A DNA stretch of 64,000 nucleotides from Bacteroidia bacterium (lineage in GTDB: Bacteria; Bacteroidota; Bacteroidia; UKL13-3). The DNA lies in contig JAKLJI010000004.1 in the NCBI GenBank assembly GCA_023151275.1, forward strand, positions 68,946-132,945, in the 5' to 3' direction. The translations under genes were made by a program, and so were the position numbers. Position 1 is the stretch's first letter. Each line of letters starts with the position of its first letter. Shown here in pieces: positions 20,001 to 28,424 of the stretch. The notes below the pieces were generated by a model. That model saw only the letters and a list, made by a program, of their open reading frames with translations, did not search any database and was not told the origin of the DNA.

Positions 20001-20821
20001 CATACCGTGAATTCAGAAACCAAATCCAGTTGTATCGTTATGCTCAAGCTTGGCCAAACGATTACACTACATTTGGTAACATCGACTTCTCTACAACCAA
20101 ATCCATAGGTTTAGAATACACAGTACGTGAAATTGGCAACATCTCTTTGGGAGCGAACTACCAACTTCAATTCTCAGATGGTACAGGTTCAAACTCTACC
20201 TCATCTAACGCACTTATTCAGGTAGGTCTTCCAACCTTGAGAACCTTGTATCCGAATGACTTTGACATTCGCCACACCGTAAAATTGACCTTCGACTTCC
20301 ACTACAAAGAAGGAAAAGAGTACAATGGTCCAATTGTAGCTGGTAAGAAGATATTCGAGAACGCAGGTATTAACTTCATCTTTACCACCTTCTCGGGTAG
20401 CCCTTACACACAAAACCTGCTTCCTACTCCAGATGGAGTTCAATCAGGTGTTGTTGTTCGTAGCCCAATCAAAGGAACAATCAACGGAGCTTACTTGCCT
20501 GCTCAATACAATATCGACATCAACATCGATAAAAACTTTACTTTCAAACAAAAGAAAATTGACGGTTCTACTACAGTTTACCGCCTGCGTGCATTCATCT
20601 GGGTTCAAAACTTGTTGAATACAGCAAACGTTACTTCAGTGTTCCGTTACACCGGAAGTGGATACAACGACGGATTCTTGGCATCACCACAAGCGCAAGA
20701 ACAAATCCGTACTGCAACCAGTCAGCAATCTTACATTGACTTGTACAATGCAAGGATGTTAAATCCTGACAGGTTCGTACTTCCACGTTTGACCCGTTTA
20801 GGTTTAGCCCTTTATTTCTAA
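17021..20821 (+). CDS. TonB-dependent receptor with carboxypeptidase-regulatory-like N-terminal domain
   Basis: 1266 residues. Signal peptide ending SSYAQSG; residues about 25-105 form a CarboxypepD_reg-like beta-sandwich (MGAIRGQVLDVKTKKPMDF); then a plug domain with NIRGSRADGTAYYIDGVRVN; then a long outer-membrane beta-barrel ending in LTRLGLALYF with terminal aromatic residue. No SusD-like gene follows, so this is not a standard SusCD pair. Instead it is followed 22 bp later by a giant secreted protein and then a PorV-like protein. Codon choice is dominated by favoured codons (cgt, ggt), suggesting high expression. A weak promoter candidate (TTG at 16947, TATTTTAC at 16971) precedes it. 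Cargo unknown. Confidence 0.9.
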   Translation: MKKIYALLIFALLFSLSSYAQSGMGAIRGQVLDVKTKKPMDFVSITVKLNGVTKGAVLTDDDGSFLIKPLQPGEYELSATYVGYANTVLRGVMVAADEDKFVNLTMNNNTELKEVVVQVKKDLVDRGGAHVQKITAKEIMASPQRNVNGLANTALGVNSRNGATPNIRGSRADGTAYYIDGVRVNAGANSIPQNAIDQVQVITGGTPAQYGDFVGGAISITTKAPTRDFVRAIEYITATPFNGWLDNSNYNQAQGLLSGPLKIINKGRGNEERVLVGFLVSGSYTYSKDGALPAVDLYRVKESKLKELQARPLIPNASGTLFPAAEYLRSADLEKVGYKQNNQGYSFNINGNFNFQPTRNINLRLGYFGNLSEGKNWSHYNSLMNFDNNSITKTNIFRTYLQFTQNFSREAEKGKEKEDPSKVGGISNAFYTVRMSYERIGQANMDAEFQDNLFQYGHIGKFTTYQAPTYTRVVKGFGQPADSFLMDNGKYIYLTNYLRQTGYRDTAYTFEQGPHNQIRGNYTRAIYDFLGQDNITTLGTVRALGGLINGDNPPGIYSSMFANVGTNGNGYSKSLGEILTLYIMSEFTIAPKSNPKAKHEIQVGITGEQQFRRSYGLSTNGLWSLMRLYVNNQFQGLNDSVGSQPILKFDQNGVFQDTVWFNRKIVAENQSNFDANLRNKLIASGARDANGNLINQYSFLDVNSYSPNTFSLDMFNASELLNNGNSIVAYSGYDHLGNIVRKRPTIDDFLNDPTKRLLPAYQPIYLAAWVQDKFVFKDLTVRVGLRLERFDANQPVLKDPYSMAPIYTVGEVKASSTYGGLASQIPTTIGDDYAVYVDNEKFGEGGQSGTINVAGFRKGNNWYDRNGNPITDPQLIAREAGTTRNTPLLLDPSNPNRPTAASFTDYVPDVKLLPRVWFSFPINTTSQFFGTYDILAQRPTGSNVGQIDDYYFLQNRLSGGAISNPDLKMQTVTDYEIGFRQQIGQDAALGIIASYREFRNQIQLYRYAQAWPNDYTTFGNIDFSTTKSIGLEYTVREIGNISLGANYQLQFSDGTGSNSTSSNALIQVGLPTLRTLYPNDFDIRHTVKLTFDFHYKEGKEYNGPIVAGKKIFENAGINFIFTTFSGSPYTQNLLPTPDGVQSGVVVRSPIKGTINGAYLPAQYNIDINIDKNFTFKQKKIDGSTTVYRLRAFIWVQNLLNTANVTSVFRYTGSGYNDGFLASPQAQEQIRTATSQQSYIDLYNARMLNPDRFVLPRLTRLGLALYF

Positions 20822-20843
20822 TTAAATTATCACCTTGAACAAT

Positions 20844-23800
20844 ATGAATACAGTTATGGGTAAGCTTTTTGCAAGAACAGGTTTGGTCTTGGCTATGCTC
20901 TCACTTGTTGTTGTTGCCTCGGCAAGAGAAAACAGCGGGCTGGGTAAAAGAAGTCAGACGAAACTCTTGAAAAAGGCAGGAGGTTGCGAAGCAGCAACCC
21001 AACAGAAAGACCTCGATGTGAACAATGTTCGTACTACCATTTTGAATGGCGGCGACATGTGGTGGAACTTGAGCAATGCTCGTTATGAAATTCCAAAAGT
21101 TCCAAGTGGACAGGTTTCTAAACACTCGCTTTTCTCAGGTGCACTTTGGATTGGTGGTATTACTCAGGGTAACCTGCGTATCGCTGCTCAAACTTATCGC
21201 CAAAGTGGTAACGACTATTATCCCGGACCACTTCAGGTTGAAGGAGCTTCCAGAGGCACTATTACTAAAGAAAGATGTAAAGATTTCGACCAAATCTGGA
21301 AAGTAACGCTACAAGAAATTGAGGTGTTTAGGAACAATGCAGATAAGTCGAACCCATCAGATGCAATAGCTACTTGGCCTTGTAAAGGTGGTCCTGGTGA
21401 GGCTGCAATTCTGGCTCCTTTCTTCGATACCAACAATGATGGTATCTATGATCCATTTGCTGGTGATTATCCTTCGTTTGACCAAAATCGTAGCGATAAT
21501 ATTCCAGATATGATGATGTATGTTATCTACAACGATAAAGGTAACATTCACTCAGAAACTGAAGGTCTTCCTATTGGTCTTGAGTTGCATACACAATGCT
21601 TTGGTTATGCAACAAACGACGAAATCAATAACATGACTTTCTACCGCACAACTATCTACAACAGAGGTACTGAAACTATTGATAGCTGTATCTTCGGTCA
21701 ATGGGTTGATGCGGACTTGGGTAACTACTCAGATGACTACGTAGAATGTGACGTTAAACGTAACCTAGGTATTTGTTACAATGGTGATGATAACGATGAA
21801 GGTATTCTTGGTTATGGTTTGAATCCTCCAAGTGTTGGGGTAAACTTCTTTGAAGGCCCTCGCCGTCCGGATGGTTCAGAAATTGGTTTGACCAAATTCG
21901 TTTATTACAACAACGACTTCTCAATCACAGGTAATCCTAGCCGCCCTGAGCATTACTGGAACTACTTGAATGGCCGTTGGAAAGATGGATTGAACATTAC
22001 CTACGGCGGAAATGGTCGTGGTGGAAGTGATACTGCTTCATTCATGTTCCCGGGTAGTTCAGACCCTGCAAACAGAGAAGCTTGGACTGAGCGTATTGCC
22101 GGTAACCAACCTGGTGACCGTCGTTTCATGCAAACAGCTGGTCCTTTCAGCATGCTTCCTGGTGCTAAAAACCAAGTAACTATTGCTGTTGTGTGGGCTC
22201 GTGCTACTACAGGTGGTGCAACCGGTTCATTTAACTTGTTGAAAGAGGCTTCTGACAAAGCTTATGTGTTGTATAAAAACAACTTCAAATTCATTGATGG
22301 ACCTAAAATTCCTTCTCTTGAAATTACTGAACTCGACAGAAAGTTAATTCTGAACATTACCAACTACCAAGAGACTGAAAAATACATTGACTCTACTGCT
22401 GGTTTGTGTGCAGATAAAACCATTTACAAGTTCCAAGGGTATCAAATTTTCCAAACTAAAACTAGTGCAACTCCAGGTGATATCTACAACTCGGATGAAG
22501 CTCGCTTGGTTGCTCAGTGTGATATCGTTGATGGTGTGAATTTGATTGTAAATATTGTGAATGATGCAGACTTGGGTAACGTAAAGAAAATTATGGTTAA
22601 TGGTGCCGACAAAGGAGTATCTCATAGCTTTGAAATCACCAAAGACCTTTTCTCTACAGCATCAGACCAAACACTATCTAACTTCAAAAACTACCATTAT
22701 TACCTGGTTGCTTACGCAAGTGCTACAAACTGTTCTTCTGAGCAAACTCAATACCTTGCCGGTCGTAAAAGATGGGATGGTTCAGGTAACCTTACCGTGA
22801 TGGGTGTTCCTCATAAAGCTGCTCCACATGGACAAGGAACTGTTCTAAATTCAAATTATGGTGAAGGTCCTGAGATTGAAAAAATTGAAGGTATTGGTAA
22901 CTCGGGTCACTCAATTCAATTAACTGAAGAGTCGATTCAAAAAGCCTTGTTAGCTCCTTACTACGTTGAAGTACCTAAATACACCAAAGGTTTTGGTCCA
23001 TTATTGGTGAAAGTGGTAAATCCATTCAAGATACCAAAAGCAACTTTTGAGCTTCGTTTGAGTGATACTTCAAGTTCAGATAAAAATATTGCTTTGAATA
23101 AAGACACTGCAACATGGTACTTGAAGAACTTAACTACTGGTGAGATTATTGAAGGTGAGCGTGTTATTGGTGTTCGTAATGAGCAAATGTTTACCAAATG
23201 GGGATTAAGCGTTCAAATGGAACAGGCTGTTGCCCCAGGAAATCCAGACGACGAAACGGATGTTAGCAATGGATTTATTTCTGCGGAAATCTCTTATGCA
23301 AATGAAAATTACCCATGGTTAGCCGGCGTTCCTGACGAAGCTGCTCCCTTGGTTCCTTTCAACTGGATTCGTTCAGGAAATACAGGTTCATCGAACTTCG
23401 ATAATTTCTATGAGCATGACTTTGCTGCTGGCACACCTAAGCGTTCTTTGGACCCTCGTAAGGCTTACAGCAAAATTATCAATGGAACTTGGGCTCCTTA
23501 CGCACTATGTGCGAGAGCACTTGCTAACACTGCAACCGGAACCGGTTCAACTTTTGGTCCGGCATGGGCAGTAGGTTCTGATGGTGTTAGTCTAGGTATT
23601 GGTGGTGCTTCTGATGACAACTCATTGTCTGATCTTCAGAGTGTTCAGATTGTATTTACCAATGATAAAACCAAATGGTCGCGTTGCGTAGTACTTGAAG
23701 CAGGTGAAACTCCAGCAACTACAATTGGAGGTGCTGTGAAATTGAACCGTAGAAAATCTCCTTCGGTTGACCAAAATGGTAAGCCGGTTGCTGGTACTGG

Positions 23801-24689
23801 AATGGGTTGGTTCCCTGGTTATGCAATTAACCTTGAAACTGGTGAGCGTTTGAACATCATGTTTGCTGAGGATTCTTCATTGCCAACTGAAAATGGTTCG
23901 GATATGATTTGGAATCCAACTGCCAATTACATTCGCAACGATATTTCCGGTACTGAAATTCTATTTGGTGGAAAACACCACGTTTACATCATGGGTAGCA
24001 AACCTTTCAGAACATCACCAACAGGTCCTGTTCGTTACCAAGGTCCACGCTATGATGAAGGAAGAAGCTATGACAGTTTGTTTAACCTGATTGAAGCCGG
24101 AACTTCTGCTTCATTGAACAAACGTTACTTGTTCTCTCAAGCTATGTGGGTTACCATTCCAATGAGCGTTAATCAGTTCCCAATGTGGAAAATTGAAGAC
24201 GGTTTGATTCCAACTGAAGCTAAAGTAACTCTTCGTGTTAAGCGTCCTTTCGCCAGATATACAGCTACTTCAAGCGTTCTTGAAAATAACGGTCTTCCAC
24301 TTTACCGATTCTCAACTGAGAACATTGCCCCTGAAGTTGGTACAAAAGAAGCTGGTAAAACAGCCCTTGACTTGGTTTCTGTTTCTCCAAATCCATACTA
24401 CGCTTATGCTGGATATGAAGATCCAACCAACCAGCTTGATACTCGTGTGCGTTTGAACAATCTTCCTAAAAAGTGTGTGGTTTCAATCTATACCCAAAGC
24501 GGATTCTTAGTTCGCCGTATCCGTAAAGATGATGACCAAAGAACCTATATCGATTGGAACTTGAAGAATGATGCCAATGTGCCAATCTCAAGTGGTGTTT
24601 ACCTAATCCATATTTATGCAGATGGCATAGGTGAGCGTGTTGTAAAATGGTTTGGTATCATGCGTAAAGCTGATTTCGATACTTTCTAA
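20844..24689 (+). CDS. Giant secreted/surface protein with T9SS-like C-terminal region
   Basis: 1281 residues from the ATG at 20844 (a TTG at 20835 is also in frame). N-terminal signal segment (LVLAMLSLVVVASA); a large middle with no domain I can name, rich in Trp/Tyr/Asn/Asp and paired Cys (CDVKRNLGICYNG); C-terminal about 95 residues resemble a T9SS sorting domain (SVSPNPYYAYAG ... ISSGVYLIHIYADG) but run on past the usual end to KWFGIMRKADFDTF. It lies 22 bp after the TonB receptor and 56 bp before the PorV-like gene, shares their codon preference, and is probably displayed or assembled at the outer membrane with them. Confidence 0.8.
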   Translation: MNTVMGKLFARTGLVLAMLSLVVVASARENSGLGKRSQTKLLKKAGGCEAATQQKDLDVNNVRTTILNGGDMWWNLSNARYEIPKVPSGQVSKHSLFSGALWIGGITQGNLRIAAQTYRQSGNDYYPGPLQVEGASRGTITKERCKDFDQIWKVTLQEIEVFRNNADKSNPSDAIATWPCKGGPGEAAILAPFFDTNNDGIYDPFAGDYPSFDQNRSDNIPDMMMYVIYNDKGNIHSETEGLPIGLELHTQCFGYATNDEINNMTFYRTTIYNRGTETIDSCIFGQWVDADLGNYSDDYVECDVKRNLGICYNGDDNDEGILGYGLNPPSVGVNFFEGPRRPDGSEIGLTKFVYYNNDFSITGNPSRPEHYWNYLNGRWKDGLNITYGGNGRGGSDTASFMFPGSSDPANREAWTERIAGNQPGDRRFMQTAGPFSMLPGAKNQVTIAVVWARATTGGATGSFNLLKEASDKAYVLYKNNFKFIDGPKIPSLEITELDRKLILNITNYQETEKYIDSTAGLCADKTIYKFQGYQIFQTKTSATPGDIYNSDEARLVAQCDIVDGVNLIVNIVNDADLGNVKKIMVNGADKGVSHSFEITKDLFSTASDQTLSNFKNYHYYLVAYASATNCSSEQTQYLAGRKRWDGSGNLTVMGVPHKAAPHGQGTVLNSNYGEGPEIEKIEGIGNSGHSIQLTEESIQKALLAPYYVEVPKYTKGFGPLLVKVVNPFKIPKATFELRLSDTSSSDKNIALNKDTATWYLKNLTTGEIIEGERVIGVRNEQMFTKWGLSVQMEQAVAPGNPDDETDVSNGFISAEISYANENYPWLAGVPDEAAPLVPFNWIRSGNTGSSNFDNFYEHDFAAGTPKRSLDPRKAYSKIINGTWAPYALCARALANTATGTGSTFGPAWAVGSDGVSLGIGGASDDNSLSDLQSVQIVFTNDKTKWSRCVVLEAGETPATTIGGAVKLNRRKSPSVDQNGKPVAGTGMGWFPGYAINLETGERLNIMFAEDSSLPTENGSDMIWNPTANYIRNDISGTEILFGGKHHVYIMGSKPFRTSPTGPVRYQGPRYDEGRSYDSLFNLIEAGTSASLNKRYLFSQAMWVTIPMSVNQFPMWKIEDGLIPTEAKVTLRVKRPFARYTATSSVLENNGLPLYRFSTENIAPEVGTKEAGKTALDLVSVSPNPYYAYAGYEDPTNQLDTRVRLNNLPKKCVVSIYTQSGFLVRRIRKDDDQRTYIDWNLKNDANVPISSGVYLIHIYADGIGERVVKWFGIMRKADFDTF

Positions 24690-24698
24690 ATGAACTAT

Positions 24699-24722
24699 TC
24701 CCTTCCGGCTTGCCGGAAGGGA
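24699..24722 (+). promoter_or_regulatory. Very stable intercistronic hairpin
   Basis: Perfect 11-pair GC-rich stem (24699-24709 with 24712-24722) closed by C-TT-G, followed by only three T's. It lies between the 1281-residue protein gene and the PorV-like gene. The weak T tract suggests an mRNA-stabilising or partial attenuator element rather than a full terminator, since the next gene begins 23 bp later. Confidence 0.7.
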
Positions 24723-24745
24723 TTTAAAAGAAAAAGATTAAGGTC

Positions 24746-25855
24746 ATGAATAAGAAAATTACTTTAGGATTAATCGGTGCGTTAAGCTTTTACTCGCTCT
24801 TCGCAGGAAACCCTGATCGTGCGGGTGGAGCAGGTGCTACCCAGCTCAATATAAATCCGTTTGCCAGAGGAACTGGCTTCGGGAACAGCAATACATCCCT
24901 AGTAAAAGGTGTTGAATCCTTTTACCTCAATATTGGTGGACTTGCGTATACAACAGGAACAGAAGTGGCATTTTCAAGAATGACATTCCTGGCCGGTTCC
25001 GGTGTTAGCATTAACAACCTCGGACTTGCACAATCCTTGGGTGAGGATGGTTCAGGTGGAGTTTTGGGTTTGGGAATGACCTCATGGGATTTTGGTTCAA
25101 TTCCAATTACCACCGTTGACCAGCCAGATGGTACGCTTCCTTCTTACAGTCCTCAAATCATGAACTTCAATGCCTCGTATGCAAAGAAGTTCTCTAACAG
25201 TATCACAGGTGGATTCTTAATTCGTCTGGTTTCTGAAGGTGTTTCTGATGTGCGTGCTACCGGTGTTGGCTTTGATTTTGGTGTACAATATCAGACCAGC
25301 TTCAGCCCTAAGAAGAAAAAAATTAAGAAAGAAGATTTTCACTTGGGTATCTCCGCTCGAAATATTGGTCCGGATTTAACCTATACAGGCCCAGGTTTAT
25401 CTTTCAGAGCGTTGAATTCAACCACAGGTGCTGATCGTCGGGCTTTGTTTGATGCAGACAAGTTCAATTTACCTGCCTTGGTGAACATTGGTTTGGCTTA
25501 TGATATGCGTTTAGATAAAGGTGAAGAAACCTATTTCCACCGCTTGTCGGCCACCGGAAATTTCCAGTACAATGCATTCCAGTCCAATATTCTTGGCCTA
25601 GGTGCGGAGTATGCCTTCAAAGAAATGTTTATGGTTCGCGCCGCGTACAATATCCAAAACAGCAACTCATTGGGACATGACCAAAACAATCCAAATAACC
25701 TAACACCTGATTATGGAATTTGGGCAGGTGCAACCTTGCAGGTTCCTGTTTCTAAAGGTGGAACTGCTTTTGCCTTGGATTATTCGTATGCACCAACCCG
25801 TATTTTTAATGGTTTCCATACTTTAGGAATCCGTTTGAATATAGCAGGTAACTAA
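24746..25855 (+). CDS. PorV/PorQ-family outer-membrane protein
   Basis: 369 residues. Signal peptide ending SLFAGN; the next segment (NINPFARGTGFGNSNTSLVKGVESFYLNIGGLAY) follows the PorV pattern in which a Gly-rich strand is followed by a W/YxNxGGLA motif, then alternating beta strands typical of a FadL-like 14-strand barrel. PorV is the shuttle protein that binds T9SS cargo at the SprA translocon; paralogues accompany particular cargos. Third gene of the TonB receptor / giant protein / PorV unit, so probably dedicated to that protein (inference). Ends at a strong terminator. Confidence 0.8.
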   Translation: MNKKITLGLIGALSFYSLFAGNPDRAGGAGATQLNINPFARGTGFGNSNTSLVKGVESFYLNIGGLAYTTGTEVAFSRMTFLAGSGVSINNLGLAQSLGEDGSGGVLGLGMTSWDFGSIPITTVDQPDGTLPSYSPQIMNFNASYAKKFSNSITGGFLIRLVSEGVSDVRATGVGFDFGVQYQTSFSPKKKKIKKEDFHLGISARNIGPDLTYTGPGLSFRALNSTTGADRRALFDADKFNLPALVNIGLAYDMRLDKGEETYFHRLSATGNFQYNAFQSNILGLGAEYAFKEMFMVRAAYNIQNSNSLGHDQNNPNNLTPDYGIWAGATLQVPVSKGGTAFALDYSYAPTRIFNGFHTLGIRLNIAGN

Positions 25856-25878
25856 AATTTTACTATATTTGATTGAAA

Positions 25879-25913
25879 GAAACGTTCCGCTTGCGGAGCG
25901 TTTCTTTTGTTTT
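25879..25913 (+). terminator. Strong terminator closing the TonB/PorV triad
   Basis: Twelve-pair stem (25879-25890 with 25893-25904, one G-U) with a two-nt loop and a T-rich tail to 25913. Confidence 0.9.
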
Positions 25914-25937
25914 AATAACCTACCAGAGAAATAGTGT

Positions 25938-26411
25938 ATGGCAGAAATTAATTATGTAACAAAAGAAGGTTTTGAGAAGCTTCATAAGGAGCTTCATGAA
26001 ATGAAGTATGTGCAACGTCCCTTCATCTCAAAACAAATAGCTGATGCACGCGACAAAGGCGACCTCAGTGAAAATGCAGAGTACCATGCTGCCAAAGAAG
26101 ACCAGGGCTTGCTTGAAACAAAAATTGCTCAACTGGAAGACTTGATTACCAAAACAAGAATCATTGATGAGTCGAAGTTAGATACCAGCAAGGTGATGAT
26201 GTTGAGTAAGGTTCGCGTATTAAATCATACCACAAAAAAGGAAATGATTTATACCTTGGTGAATGAAAAAGAAGCCGACTTGAAATTGGGAAAAATCTCC
26301 TTCAAATCGCCAATTGGTATTGGATTAATGGGGAAAAAATTGGGCGATATCTGCGAGGTTACAGTGCCCGCCGGTGTGCTGAAATTTGAAATTCTTGAAA
26401 TCAGTCTCTAA
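25938..26411 (+). CDS. greA: Transcription elongation factor GreA
   Basis: 157 residues, normal length. N-terminal coiled coil with ARDKGDLSENAEYHAAKEDQ (the acidic tip that enters the RNA polymerase secondary channel) and C-terminal FKBP-like domain (SPIGIGLMGKKLGD). Stimulates cleavage of backtracked RNA. Stop overlaps the start of the HIT gene by one base. Confidence 0.96.
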   Translation: MAEINYVTKEGFEKLHKELHEMKYVQRPFISKQIADARDKGDLSENAEYHAAKEDQGLLETKIAQLEDLITKTRIIDESKLDTSKVMMLSKVRVLNHTTKKEMIYTLVNEKEADLKLGKISFKSPIGIGLMGKKLGDICEVTVPAGVLKFEILEISL

Positions 26412-26809
26412 TGGCGAGTATCTTTTCTAAAATCATTTCGGGCCAGATTCCTTGTTTCAAAATTGCTGAAACAGAAGAGTATTTTGCCTTTCTTGATATT
26501 CGTCCACTTACCGAAGGTCATACCTTGGTAGTTCCCAAAAAGGAAGTTGATTACCTATTCGACTTGGACGAAAGCACCTATTCTGGTCTTCACTTGTTTG
26601 CAAAAAATGTTGCAGCAGGAATCAAAACATTCACAGGAAAGCGTGTTGGTGTGGTGGTTATGGGTTTGGAAGTGCCACATGCCCATATTCACTTGATTCC
26701 TTTTGGTACAATGGAGGAAATGAATTTCTCCAACGAAAAGCTTCAGTTGCCGGCAGAGCAAATGGAAGCAATTGCTAAGGGAATACGTTCGACCTTGGAA
26801 TTTTATTAA
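26411..26809 (+). CDS. HIT family nucleotide hydrolase/transferase
   Basis: 132 residues; starts IFSKIISGQIPCFKI and carries the histidine triad VPHAHIHLIP (H-x-H-x-H) near the C-terminus. Hint-like phosphoramidase/nucleotide hydrolase. Overlaps greA by one base (TAATG), as in other Bacteroidota. Convergent with ruvC, 4-bp overlap at the 3' ends. Confidence 0.93.
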   Translation: MASIFSKIISGQIPCFKIAETEEYFAFLDIRPLTEGHTLVVPKKEVDYLFDLDESTYSGLHLFAKNVAAGIKTFTGKRVGVVVMGLEVPHAHIHLIPFGTMEEMNFSNEKLQLPAEQMEAIAKGIRSTLEFY

Positions 26810-27414
26810 CTCTTCTTACTGATTTTATCTGGATTAGCCTTTACAAAAGCCTCCCAACCGGAGGCTTTTTTTGTGCCCTTTTTTTTCAAGACAGGGTTTT
26901 TGTTTTCGGCAAGCAGTTTACCCAAGCCCTGGCTCTGCATATAGTGACAGTAAGCTGCGGCCAATCCATCGGTAGCATCAAGAAACTCATGCGTTTCTTC
27001 ATAACCTAAAATGCGTTCTAACATCGCTGCAACTTGCTCCTTGCTTGAGTTTCCATTTCCGGTAATGGATTGCTTGATTTTCTTTGGCGAGTATTCGTTT
27101 ACACTCAATTCACGACTCATTGCAGCAGCAATTGCAACTCCTTGTGCTCTTCCTAACTTGAGCATACTTTGAACATTCTTACCAAAAAAAGGTGCTTCAA
27201 TCGCAAGTTCATCCGGATGAAATTCATCAATCAAGCCAACTGTTCGTTCAAAGATTTTTTTCAGCTTCAACGCATAATCACCATACTTGTCAAGCTTAAG
27301 TACACCCATCGTAAGTAGTTTTACCTGCTTGCCCTTGCATTCTATGATGCCGTATCCCATGATTATTGTTCCCGGGTCAATGCCCAGTATAATTCTTTCT
27401 TGTTTTTCTTTCAT
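26806..27414 (-). CDS. ruvC: Holliday junction resolvase RuvC
   Basis: 202 residues; RNase H fold endonuclease that cuts Holliday junctions with RuvAB. Catalytic acids in ILGIDPGTIIMGYG, AIEAPFFG, and LDATDGLAAAYCH. The C-terminus carries about 20 extra Lys-rich residues (NPVLKKKGTKKASG). Converges on the HIT gene. Confidence 0.95.
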   Translation of the reverse strand: MKEKQERIILGIDPGTIIMGYGIIECKGKQVKLLTMGVLKLDKYGDYALKLKKIFERTVGLIDEFHPDELAIEAPFFGKNVQSMLKLGRAQGVAIAAAMSRELSVNEYSPKKIKQSITGNGNSSKEQVAAMLERILGYEETHEFLDATDGLAAAYCHYMQSQGLGKLLAENKNPVLKKKGTKKASGWEAFVKANPDKISKKS

Positions 27415-27476
27415 GGAATTTGGGATTGGCTAGTGCCGGTTGTTTCTTTGTTTTCAAACTTACCTCTTAGATTGGA

Positions 27477-28424
27477 ATGTTGCCAAACCAGCTCCATAAA
27501 AACCTGATAACTGCTTTAAAATGGATTTTATTGCTGGCCTCGCTTACCTTTATTTTTATCAAGCTCTTTTATAGGTACAATATGGATGAGCGTATTTCCG
27601 ACTATTCCAGTCAGAATCGCTTTGAACATCCCGAATACCTAGTTTTGGCTTTTGTGCTTCTATTCTTTAATTGGGGGGTGGAAGTTTGGAAATGGGTGTT
27701 ACTTACAAAACCGTATGAGCAATTAACCTGGAAGCAGTCTCTTGCATCTGTTTGTTCAGGAGTAACTTTGAGTATTATTACTCCAAATCAATTGGGCGAT
27801 TTTGCAGGAAGGGTAATTCATGTGAAAGAATTAAATCGCATCAAAACTGCATTGTTAGCTATCATTGGACATTCAGCTCAGGTAATGGTTACACTTGCAC
27901 TGGGATTGTTTGCTTTTTGGTACTTAACATTGGCTCAGTTGCCGTTTTCAGGATTATTGGCAGTGGTATTTGTTTTTTTGTTTTTGCTGGCCTTGCTGGT
28001 GTATTTTAACATGCGTTTTCTTACCCCAATCCTATTTAGAATAAAATGGTTTAAACCCTTTCGCAGATCTTTTCACGTGTTTAGTGAGCAATCGCCAGCT
28101 TTTCTTACCAAAATGCTGGGATTGTCTTCAATTCGTTACCTGGCTTATTTAACCCAATACACATTATTGCTTTGGTTTTTTGATGTGAATATTTCCGCTC
28201 CTTTGGCCGCTGCATGTATCACTGCAACCTTTTTTGTTCAGTTGTTAGTACCTTCCTTCTTTTTACTCGATATTGGCCTTCGCGGAAGTAGTGCGCTGTG
28301 GTTTATTGGTGCTTATTCAAATAACCTGGAAGGGATTCTTCTTGCTTCATATACCCTGTGGATAATCAATATTATGATTCCTGCATTGGTTGGATTGTAC
28401 GCCATTTTTAAAGTGAAAACCTAA
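27477..28424 (+). CDS. Flippase-like membrane protein (LPG synthase transmembrane family)
   Basis: 315 residues, about eight hydrophobic segments, with the family pattern around SGVTLSIITPNQLGDFAGRV. Related to the membrane domain of lysylphosphatidylglycerol synthase and to UPF0104 proteins. Inner membrane; probably moves or presents a lipid-linked sugar. Overlaps the downstream glycosyltransferase by one base, which supports a role in glycolipid synthesis (inference). Confidence 0.82.
   Translation: MLPNQLHKNLITALKWILLLASLTFIFIKLFYRYNMDERISDYSSQNRFEHPEYLVLAFVLLFFNWGVEVWKWVLLTKPYEQLTWKQSLASVCSGVTLSIITPNQLGDFAGRVIHVKELNRIKTALLAIIGHSAQVMVTLALGLFAFWYLTLAQLPFSGLLAVVFVFLFLLALLVYFNMRFLTPILFRIKWFKPFRRSFHVFSEQSPAFLTKMLGLSSIRYLAYLTQYTLLLWFFDVNISAPLAAACITATFFVQLLVPSFFLLDIGLRGSSALWFIGAYSNNLEGILLASYTLWIINIMIPALVGLYAIFKVKT

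Noticed and set aside
17021..25855. SusCD polysaccharide locus
   Set aside because: No SusD-like lipoprotein or glycoside hydrolase; the second protein is an unrelated giant.
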